Assembly (NCBI GenBank): GCA_028583415.1
Contig: CM053269.1
Location: 36,894,254-36,958,253 of the forward strand
DNA from: Protea cynaroides
Lineage: Eukaryota; Streptophyta; Magnoliopsida; Proteales; Proteaceae
DNA: 64,000 nt
Reading direction: 5' to 3'
Part shown: piece after piece, positions 31,816 to 41,168 of the stretch
Layout of the letters: every line of letters begins with the position of its first letter
Position numbering within the stretch: position 1 is the first letter of the stretch
Translations under genes and position numbers: made by a program
The notes under the pieces: generated by a model
What the model was told of the DNA's origin: nothing
Database searches by the model: none
The model's input: only the letters and a program-made list of their open reading frames with translations

Positions 31816-33998
31816 TGTCACACCCCAATTTCGGCTGAACCAGAAGTGTGAGTGAACCGTAATTGAACCAACGGCTCACACTAGGATCTCAATAAGACCG
31901 TGTCCACTCATACAAACCATTGTACATAACCACAATTAGAATATAATAAAATACAACGGAAGTCTTAAATTAAATGAACTGAGTGTTCTATTGATAAGTT
32001 TAAATAAAATATTTAATTATTCAAATAACCAAAACATAAATAAATATCTTTACATCAACTGTATTTCCATCTGAAAATAATAAAAATAAATTAAATCAAA
32101 TCCTAAAGGTACACACAGAAAGGGCACTCGCATGAAGCGTCATGCTCGTCCTCTCATGCTTGCACGTCCAAAGCAGCCACACCTCCGTACACTGAAGCAT
32201 TCAGGTAATCCTCCACCGTATAACCTGCATCAACATCTAAAAACATGTATATATATACAGGGTGAGCTCACAACTTAGCTCAGTAAAATAATCAAACAGT
32301 GCAACAAACATATACATGAGTAACATTCACATTATGGTCTGGTTTTAAGTTTGCAATGTGCTATAGAAAGGATTGGCGGCCACCGCACCTCTATACACGA
32401 ATGTGTGAAGCCGCCCAATGGATCAAACACTACTATCGTCCCACATGCACCCTATCATGGAATAGAGATAGAGCTAAGGCGTCCGGATCAAACACCACCA
32501 ACACCTCCCCTAATACTTTACCCATACCAACACGTAAGCCCCTATCGGCGAGGGCTTACAAATTGGGCTCGCAACTAACTAATCCTATATGTCATCACAG
32601 TAGGCCCTGTCCCAGCCCAGCTCCCTACAACATAGAGATAGAGCTAGAGTCTAGTGGCCAGGCCGGAGACCACAGTGCCACTTCTTCCCCCTGATACCCT
32701 ACCCGCACCAAGCATGCTAAGACAGAATGATATGAAAGGTGCTAGTATGAGAAATGATGCCAGACCTCCAGTCCTTCCCATTCCACACACCAACGAAAAC
32801 AATCACATGCCTAACAGTCACATCCTAGCATAGCGAGTATGCATGAACAATAATAATAACTGAAAGTAAAAAATGACATGCGAGTATGCACAAACATCAT
32901 ACCATAGAATCATGGTTATTAGCAACGATTTACTGTTTATTAATTTATTAAGGTTTGAGTCTGATTCCCTTACCTGATGCTTGATTGATATCTTGCTCCG
33001 CGTCACAAGATCCAAACTTGTTATCACAAGGTCCTACATGATATTAGGGTATAGTTAGAATAGTTCTCTTAGGGTTTACGTTGGTCGAAAAACCAACGGG
33101 ATTACAAACACTCCTCACAGAGCATACCGGTACTGCGCAGTACCGGTAGTGGCACTGTGGGGAAACTTACGACCGGTATGGTCGATCGGTCCCCACAGAC
33201 CAGTCCCCGGGAGGTACCAGTCGTAGTATCGGTCGCATATGGTGCGACCGGTATGGTCGACCGTTATGTCTCCGAAAGACCATACGCTTGGTTCTCGCCT
33301 TCCGTCGGTCTATTGATCCTAGGGTTACTCCTACACATTCTTGGTCTGAACACTGAGTTAGAGTTGTTTCCAACTCCATTCAAGTCCTAGTTTCCATGAT
33401 CTCAACCTAGAACTTAAATCTAGGGTTTATCGACTAAATTAGGGTTTGTCGACAAAACAGGGTTTAGATCAATACCTCGCTTTGCATGGTATTGATCCAA
33501 ACATGACTAACCATCCTAGAACAATTAAAGTAGAGGAAGGTTTAAGCACTTACCATTGGTTCGCGGTAACGTGTTCTTCATCCAACGGCAATGGCGGCTC
33601 TTCCCTCTCCTTCCTAGCTTCTTCTCCTTCTTCAGCCTCTTTCTCCTCTCTAGGGTTTGTGAGGATCAATGAGAGAGGTTTTAGAAGGTTTAAGGGTCCT
33701 TATATAGGCTAGGGTTAGGTTTAGGAAACCTCCTAACATTAGGAAAGTCCTTTGGTTCGAAATTTAGAAAGTGGGACCCGTAGATATCCGTTTTCGGATC
33801 CATGCTGCGCAGGCCATACCGGTCGACCATCCATCGGTACCATCGACAGGTATCCAATTTTCATACCTGAATTGGTTCGATTGGTCCTTTCATACCTGGT
33901 TGTCATTCGCTCGTCCCGTCTAGTCCGGTGATGATTGGACGACCTGTTACGACATGAATTAAAGGTTTAGATCGGGTTCATGGAGTACGGGTCTTACA
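31816..33998 (-). repeat. E1 5' LTR
   Basis: This 2183 bp LTR is the sister of 22229-24423; by eye about nine in ten bases agree over the first 200. Minus strand: starts TGTAAGACCCGTACTCC and ends GGGTGTGACA. It has the same TATA region (about 33700-33711), box arrays, leader donor and small frame (32103-32236). Confidence 0.88.
32103..32236 (-). other. conserved small Cys-rich frame in E1 5' LTR
   Basis: This matches the copy at 22515-22648: VEDYLNASVYG, VAALDVQ and CECPFCVYL before TAG. One in-frame stop has arisen just before the HDASC segment. The acceptor-like GATGCAG|GT is preserved. Confidence 0.45.
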
Positions 33999-34003
33999 TA
34001 TGC

Positions 34004-34673
34004 GGTGTTTGATCCGGACACTTTAGCTCTATCTCTATTCCATGATGGGTGCATGTGAGACGGCAATGGTGTTTGATCCAATGGGCAGCTTCACACACTC
34101 GTGTATAGAGGTGCGATGGCCACCAATCCTTTCCATTGCACATTGCAAACTTATAAATCAGACCAAAGATATGAATTGAATTCATGCATATGTTTTTTCC
34201 ATTGTTTTGTTTGCTCACTGAGCCATGATGTGTGCTCACCCTTTCGACGATGAATATTTTAGTTGATGTTGCAGGTCATATTATGGAAGATTATATGAAT
34301 TCACCAATGTACGGACATGTTGCTGTGATAGATGTGGAAGCAACGGTGGAGTCGCATGATTCGTCGTGTGAGTGCAACTCATGTGTTTTCGATTAGATTT
34401 AGTTGTTGGATTATCGAAACATGTAATTGATTTATTTATTTTATTTTGTCTTTAGTCAATTGGAGATAATTAGATTATTAATTATGTTATCACTGTTAGA
34501 TACTCAGTTCATTAATATTTAAGACTTCCGTTATTGTTTATTTACTCTGATTTTGGTTGTGGTTGTATCTGGTTTAATCAAATGGACACGGCCTATTCAA
34601 GATCCTGGTTTAACTGTTGGATCATAGACAGTTCATCACACCATTCTAGTTGGTTCAGAATTGGGGTGTGATA
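34004..34673 (+). repeat. LTR1 of unit X, right part
   Basis: This continues LTR1 after E1. It carries the third TAGCTCTATCTCTA word (34023), the TGTGTGCTCACCCT segment and the small frame, and ends TTGGGGTGTGATA, three bases before a primer site. Confidence 0.85.
34262..34396 (+). other. conserved small Cys-rich frame in LTR1
   Basis: The frame is 44 residues with MEDYMNSPMYGHVA and a C-terminal CECNSCVFD. An acceptor-like GTTGCAG|GT lies at its start. It is a diverged sister of the E1 version and close to the one in LTR2. Confidence 0.5.
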
Positions 34674-34676
34674 ATT

Positions 34677-34688
34677 TGGTATCAGTGC
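34677..34688 (+). other. unit X primer binding site
   Basis: TGGTATCAGTGC follows LTR1 after three bases. It differs from the initiator-methionine tRNA site at one position. Confidence 0.8.
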
Positions 34689-34957
34689 TCTCGGGCTCTG
34701 TCTATTAAACTTGTATACTTCTACAAGAGTTCGTGAACTGAGTTAGGATAAAATTTAAAAGCTTTAATAAGAACAGACCATAAGCACCTGTGTTGTATGA
34801 GACAATAACTAAAGCAGAAAACAATGCACATATGAAAAGGAGAAACAAGTTTCATGTATACATCAAATGAGAATAAAAATAACATATATCCGAATCAGAG
34901 TACGGTCCACCATCCAGACAGTTACTCTGTAATATAAAGTACAAATAAATAAATGCT

Positions 34958-36187
34958 TCATGGAGTTGGGGGTGCTGGAGGAGGAGGTGCCTCACGATCT
35001 CAATCATAATCCTCAGTATATACCTTCATAAGCCAGGCTACCTGAGTCTGGGTCACCTGGAGACTAGCTGCCAGATCCGCCACTCGCTGATCAGTAGCAC
35101 GCTGGGCCTCCCGAATCTCACGCAGCAACCGCATCATGTAATCTGGTGGTAGGCGCGAAGGACCAGCTGAGTGGAAAGGAACCCGAGAAGCGCTAGCTCC
35201 AGTAGAATGTTGTGGTGATGGAGGACGTATGGCGTCCACGTCCATGAACATCCTACCATTATTCTCCTCAGCATCGCCCTCATGGACCTCTGCTGTTGCT
35301 ACTGTTGCTGCCTCTGCGTCTGTTATCTCTACTCGAGTACGGGGACACACCATAGCGTTTCTCTCTTCATCACTAACCTAAGGATATCGCATCTCCATCC
35401 TGCAGATGGCCTCCCAGTCAAGGTCAGTCGAAAAAGTGTCCTTATGAATCCTCTCATCGACCAAGTCGACCTGCAGGCGAGTGAACAGAGTGGTGATCAA
35501 ACGCCCATAGGGTAGGTTACCCACTAGACCAGGCGTCGTGGCACGGTGCATAGTCTTGATAATGATATAAGGAAGGTAGACAGGTTGCCTAGTGCAGATG
35601 CATTACAGAAGGTACTAGGTCAACTGTGAAACCTTCTCATAGTGTCCACTCTAAGGAATCAGGTTGTGCTAAATAATCATGCAATACACTTGGGGTTCCG
35701 GCCGTAGGTTGATTGCCTTCATCTGCCAGCGATCATCCCTAAGAATCTGACTGTCAATCTCTGCACGCATTCTTACTGATAGGAACTAGGGTTCCTTGGG
35801 TGCACAGTATACTAAGGAACCATCATTTGAGATACCCAGGAGATCAGTCAACTCCTGGTAATTAAAGGAGATCTCCACCTCTTTAACAAAACTAGTGATC
35901 CTGAGCTCTCTACCCCATTTATGTCCTTTGGGCCACCCTCCACTTATAAATTATAGTAAAACTGTTTCACCAACTCAGGACAGGTGCAACCCTCATATAA
36001 GATCACAGGAAGCCAGCCATATCACCGAATGCGCCCTCCACATCAAATAGGGCTAAGTTGGCCAAGTTAACACAACAACTCCCTTCAACCTTTTTACGCT
36101 CATACCAGGCATACTGTGCCTCTGCTTCAATAGATCGGAAGCGATGGGGATCATGAACTCTGAGAACTTTAGTGCGAGTCTTGTTAT
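34958..36187 (-). pseudogene. unit X antisense frame
   Basis: The minus-strand frame lies between the primer site and gag, opposite to gag-pol. After the leader intron it shows VLRVHDPHRFRSIEAEAQY (36060-36160), then a segment with ELRITSFVKEVEISFN and LTDLLGISNDG (35800-35920) equivalent to the E1 motif, an acidic stretch EVHEGDAEE (about 35270) and the tail REIREAQRATDQRVADLA (about 35080-35130). Many stops and frameshifts break it. It has the same family call and uncertainty as in E1. Confidence 0.62.
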
Positions 36188-36627
36188 CTGCAAAGACATA
36201 GACCAACAAGCAATACATCAGATATAGTGAAAATTTAAAATTTCGGCATTATGATGGAGTGATTTGGCCAAAAACCTCATTTTTCACCCAAACAGTTGGG
36301 CAAGAAGACTTACATAGGTCCCAAACCATCCTGCAAGGCTCATACAATAGAAAATTTAAACTAAGTAGGTCGAATTTGAAGAAATTTTGACAATTGGGAA
36401 AAACCCCAAAATTTAGGTCAAAAGTGGGAATTTTCAAGTTTCTAATAAACTAAGCGATGAAACTCAAATTTTCTTGAGGGCTTTCATCCATTAGGTGGCC
36501 AATAGCAAAAGCCCCCAATAAAAATCAAATTTTTACGGTCAGAAAAATAGTAATTTGAAGAAAACCGTATAAATGGAGAAAAACCTAGATATAAAAGCTT
36601 AAAAAGGAGAACTAGTAGGGAACATAC
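36188..36627 (-). other. candidate leader intron of the X antisense gene (440 bases)
   Basis: On the minus strand the donor is TTCCAG|GTATGTT at 36627 and the acceptor is GTCTTTGCAG at 36188. The preceding leader exon (about 36628-36760) is pyrimidine-rich. The position and length agree with E1 and unit Y. Confidence 0.55.
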
Positions 36628-36753
36628 CTGGAAGAATGGAATGTAGTTCATGGATCGATGAAAGAATCACCAAACTTGTGCGGTCGACACTGAAGCAACT
36701 CAGTGGAGGCGAGTTGAGTTGAAGACAAAAGAAAAGAATGGAGAATGACTCCA

Positions 36754-36778
36754 AAAATCAGGTTTAAAAACCTGATTT
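36754..36778. promoter_or_regulatory. inverted repeat at the start of the X antisense gene
   Basis: AAATCAGGTTT and AAACCTGATTT face each other across two or three bases. The same structure lies at 45725-45749 in unit Y. It sits between the GGTCG box array and the leader exon, where a core promoter of the antisense gene would be; the TTTAAA centre could act as a TATA-like box. Confidence 0.5.
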
Positions 36779-36785
36779 GGGACCA

Positions 36786-37045
36786 AAATTGCGACCACAC
36801 AATCGACCACAGGCTCTCGGTGACTTGACAGGTATTGAGTGGTCGCAACGTGTGGTCTCATATAGTGCGACCACACGATCGACCACAGGCTCTCGGTGAG
36901 TTGACAGGTTTTGTGTGGTCGTAACCTGTAGTCGCATATAGTGCGATCACACGATCGACCACAGGCTCTCAGTGAGCTGATAGGGTTTGTGTGGTCGCAT
37001 ACCCTATGGTCGCATATACTGCGACCCCACCATCGACCACACGAT
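36786..37045. promoter_or_regulatory. unit X internal array of TGGTCGCA/TGCGACCAC boxes
   Basis: Three units of about 80 bases each contain TGTGGTCGCA, ATAGTGCGACCACAC and ATCGACCACAGGCTCTC, ending in the antisense leader. The same boxes form the arrays in LTR1 and LTR2. Unit Y has the matching array at 45755-45940 with one unit shortened. Confidence 0.65.
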
Positions 37046-37188
37046 GAAAAATACTCTGTTTTGACTGAATGACTTTAAAGATTGAAATTTTACCTTGTTT
37101 ATTTGGATTTCGACATGAGAATGACGTATATTATGATTGCCTCTTATGTTCTTTGACATTCAGACACTACCACCGTCGAAAAAAGAAA

Positions 37189-38508
37189 ATGGCTGGGCGA
37201 AGAATAACTAGGAGAGGACGTAACCCAATTCCACTACCACCACCTGTGGAGGAAAATGGCCATGAAAATCTTGAGGAACAGGAGAATCAGAATGTGGTAC
37301 CGCCAGGAGTCAACAACCACGCTAACCCCACAAACTTGCCAGCCCCACCTACAGATTTGGCTACTGCGGTAATAAATCTAGCACAACAGTTACATCAAAT
37401 ACAGTAAGTGTAAGCCAACATGCAAGCTGCTATGGGAATGGCTTTCCCAGCTACAAACACTACACCTTTATCGGTGGGACAAGCTAGTACCGTACTAGGG
37501 GGTAGCAACTCCGTGCCCCAAGCATCGACTATGAATAACACGGTACCTCAAGCACCTCAAATGCCATTTGTACAAGCTCAAGTACAAAACCCTGAAGTAG
37601 CTCAAGGCATATACTACCAAGGCAATTACCAGTATCAACCGCCTATATATGGAGCATATGCTCAGTATCAGTTGGACCATTCTTGACTGATCGAGCATTT
37701 TCTGAAGATGAAGCCTAAGGAGTTTAATGGCAAGCCAGCAAATCCTTTGTGGCCAGCTCACTGGATCAACGAGATGGAAATGAACTTCATGATGATGACT
37801 GTAAATGAAGAGGAAACAGTATAATGTGCCACATTTATGCTGAAGGGCGATGCACACCATTGGTGGAAGTTTACTTAAAGTTATCTGTTAATGAAGCACG
37901 CCCAATTAACCTGGGCTATCCCTAAAGAGCATTCTTCGACAAGTATTTTCCCAGAAGTTTCAGAGATGCGATGGAAAGAGAGTTTCTGAGTTTGTATTAG
38001 GGATAGATGACTGTGGATGCGTATCAACAGTATTTTAAAGAGTTGTTTTTCTTTGCTGCCTCTAGCATAGGAGGAAAATACCAAAACCCGAAGGTTCGTC
38101 ATGGGACTTGGGAAAAGTATTAGTGAACATGTATTGGGACTGGAAAATAAGATTTATAATGAAGCGGTACAAATTGCTTGAGTACTGGAATCGAACCAGA
38201 GGGAAAGTTATTTTCCTCAGAACAGAGGTATCAGAAGGCCTAATGGAAATTCATATAACAGAGGGAACACAAAGACCTTTAAACCCTTCCATACTCAAGG
38301 CTTCAATGCTGCAACCAAGACTACTCCAACAGTCCAACCTCAACAGAAGCAAAGTAGTGAGGGAGTAAAATGCTTTAACTGTAATCAAATAGGACATTAT
38401 TCAAAAGAGTGTCCTAAGCCCAGGAAGTAGCTACAACAAGGAAAGGTTTATGCAGTTACATCTGAGGATGCTTCCGTATCGCCTGAAGTGGTCACAAGTA
38501 TGACCTGA
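37189..38508 (+). pseudogene. unit X gag
   Basis: Gag starts MAGRRITRRGRNP and covers about 440 codons. It has a Gln/Pro-rich N-terminal half (YQYQPPIYGAYAQYQ, about 37630-37675), a capsid-like region (HFLKMKPKEFNGKP, 37690-37740; AQLTWAI and FDKYFPRSFRDAM) and an intact zinc knuckle CFNCNQIGHYSKEC (about 38370-38412). In-frame stops and at least one frameshift are present. The TGA at 38506-38508 lies inside the candidate intron that begins at 38498. Confidence 0.82.
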
Positions 38509-38566
38509 ACCTTTCATTTTGTATTACCTTGTGTGCGCATGTAGACTAAATTAAATCAAATCACAT
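38498..38566 (+). other. candidate intron between gag and pol, unit X (69 bases)
   Basis: It starts GTATGACC and, in this copy, has lost the acceptor (CACATG where unit W has CACAG). The last exon base before the donor is also changed (CACAA|GT). Two in-frame stops lie inside it. Alignment with Y and W shows one shared ancestral structure. Confidence 0.5.
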
Positions 38567-41139
38567 GTATCATACATATCAATGGCATACCCACTAGAGT
38601 ACTCTTTGATTCTGGAGCTACTCATTCTTTTATATCTGTGTCATTTAGAAAGAAGCTAAATCTACCCCTCAGATCTTTAGACTATAAATTGCTAGTACGT
38701 TCACCTTTGGGATTAGAAGTGGAACTAGAAAAAGGTTATGGACCATGTCTAGTTCTTATCGGCGAAAAGATTTTGGATGCAACCTTAATTCAACTCGAGA
38801 TGGCAGACTTCGACGTTATCTTGGGAATGGATTGGTTAGCTCGGCACTCGACAAACCTATTATGTGCAGAAAAGAAACTAACATTTAAAGACAAGGAAGG
38901 AGCAGAGTTTAGTTTTACGGGAACCAAACTTCCTCGTAAACAAAAACTCATTCTCTCTGCATTAAAGGCAAGAAAATGCCTCGAGAAAGGGGGAATTGGG
39001 TATCTAGTATCCATGGTCGACCTTACCAAAGAAGCACCACAAATAGAGGATATTGATGTTGTGCGTAACTTTCCGTATGTATTTTCTGAGGAACTACCCA
39101 GGCTACCACCCGACCGAGCGACAGAGTTCGTTATAGATCTTATACCCAGAGCTGCACCAGTATCTAAAGCACCTTATCGAATGGCTCCTACTGAACTTGA
39201 GGAACTGAAGGTACAATTACAGGAATTACTGGACAAGGATTATATCAGACCCATCATATCACCATGGGGAGCGCCAGTATTGTTCGTGAAAAAAAAGGAT
39301 GGTAGTGTTCGACTGTGTATAGACTATCGGGAATTGAATAAGCTTACAATCAAGAATCGGTACCCATTGCCTCAGATCGATGACTTGTTCGTTCAATTGC
39401 AAGGTGCCAAAGTGTTCTCCAAAATCGATCTTCGGTCTGGATACCATCAGTTGAAGATTAAGGAAGGTGATATTCAGAAGATAGCATTCAGAACAAGATA
39501 TGGACATTATGAATTTTTAGTCATGTCTTTTGGATTAACCAACGCACCCACAACTTTATTGGAACTCATGAATCGGGTATTCCATGATATGTTGGATACG
39601 TCAGTCATTGTGTTTATTGACAACATATTAGTCTACTCCAAGGACAAAGAAACTCATGTCACAAATCTAAGAGCCGCTCTGCAGTGACTAAGAAAAGAGA
39701 AGCTTTACGCCAAATTTATAAAGTGTGAGTTTTGGCTAAATGAAGTCACTTTCTTAGGCCATGTTGTATCCGCTGAAGGAATTAAAGTGGATCCTAGCAA
39801 GATTGAAGCCATTGTGAAATGAGAAGCACCTAAGAATGTTGTAGAAATAAGAAGTTTCTTAGGTTTAGCTGGTTATTATCGACGATTAGTGGAAGATTAC
39901 TCTAAAATCGTTGTACCTCTTACCAGTTTGACTAAGAAAGGAGAAAAGTTTGTTTGGACCGACAAATGTGAGGAGGGTTTTCAAACATTGAAGGCTAGAT
40001 TGATATCAGTTCCCATCTTGACTTTTCTGATCCCAGGATAACCATTTACCTTATACACTGATGCATTTGGGTTGGGTTTAGAATGTGTACTTATGCAAGG
40101 AGAACAAGTAGTTGTGTATGCCTCAAGACAACTGAAGATGCATTAAAAGAACTATCCCACTCATGACTTGGAATTAGCAGTAGTAGTACATGCTGTTAAG
40201 ATATGATGACATTATTTGTATGGTGAGAAATTTCAGATTAAATCAGATCATAAGAGTCTTACTTATCTTTTCAATCAGAAGGAGTTGAACATGAGACAAA
40301 GAAGATGGCTGGAATTATTGAAGGATTATGATTGCGATATCCAGTATCATCCAGGAAAGGCTAATGTAGTTGCTGATGGGCTAATCAAAAAAATGATGGT
40401 AAAATCCCAGGGAGAAATTAACATGACTGCGGCAATGTATGTTACAGGAGAAGTATTCAATTATGGTAATGAGCAGTTCATGATAGATACAACGGATGGA
40501 TCATGATCTCTGAAGCATTGTATGGTAGGAAGTGTCGAACTCCTTGTTTTGGAATGAAGTTGGAGAACAAACTTTTGTTGGACTAGAGTTTGTTGAAGAG
40601 ACTTGTCGAGTAGTGGACATTATCAAGGAAAGAGTTAGAATAGCTCAGAACCGTCAAAAACAGTATGTAGATAATCGACGTTGAGACCTTGAATTCATCG
40701 TAGGTGATAAGGTATTCCTGAAAATATCACTATACGAGGCTTAAAACAATTTGGATAGAAAGGGAAGCTAAGTCCGAGATATGTCGGGCCATATGAGATT
40801 CTAGCTAAATGTGGGAAAGTGACGTATCAGTTAGCACTACCCCCATCTATGTCAAGTGTGCATGATGTATTTCATATCTCATTACTGAAGAAGTACGTCA
40901 GAGATCCAACACATGTGATAACAGTGGATCCACCAGGTCTAACTGATGATTTGACATTCAAAGTAGCACCAACTGAAATTACCAGCCAGAAGGTTCAATG
41001 TCTATGCAACCGTGACATTTATTATGTTAAGGTTACTTGGAGGAGCCAAGATATAGAGGAGATCACATGGGAAGAAGAGAATGCTATGCCAAAGCAATAT
41101 CCTCACCTTTTCGACTCGGAAGGTATGTGCAAATTTTGA
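38567..41139 (+). pseudogene. unit X pol with integrase core deleted
   Basis: Protease DSGATHSF is intact (about 38612-38635), followed by ILGMDWLARHS. RT has KIDLRSGYHQ but FIDN replaces FIDD (about 39617-39628). RNase H runs to about 40500 with damaged WRHY and other positions. At about 40503-40512 the sequence jumps from the connection after RNase H to the C-terminal integrase; compared with unit Y about 880 bases are gone, including the zinc-binding and catalytic parts. The end keeps VHDVFHISLL and the chromodomain-like EEITWEEENAM and QYPHLF. Confidence 0.85.
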
Positions 41140-41154
41140 GGACAAAATTTATAA

Positions 41155-41168
41155 TAAGAGGGGGGATT
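41155..41168 (+). other. unit X polypurine tract
   Basis: AAGAGGGGGGATTT ends directly at LTR2 (TGTAAGACCC from 41169). This is the plus-strand primer region expected next to a 3' LTR. Unit Y has AAGAGGGGGAGT before LTR3. Confidence 0.7.

Larger units (their letters stand above)
22229..33998 (-). mobile_element. element E1: complete Tekay-type gypsy, nested in LTR1
   Basis: This 11,770 bp minus-strand element has LTRs of 2195 and 2183 bp, a primer site, gag, candidate intron, pol, polypurine tract and an antisense frame. TATGC flanks it on both sides (22224-22228 and 33999-34003), and the intact LTR2 shows the unoccupied site as GTTATGCGGTG, so insertion is certain and later than unit X. The first two bases of the left end are TA, not TG, a single decay change. 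Gag and pol are broken by stops and by active-site changes, so it cannot move by itself. Confidence 0.92.

Noticed and set aside
34004..34673. Considered as a solo LTR.
   Set aside because: It continues the LTR text broken at 22228, shares the TATGC duplication with it and is followed by a primer site.
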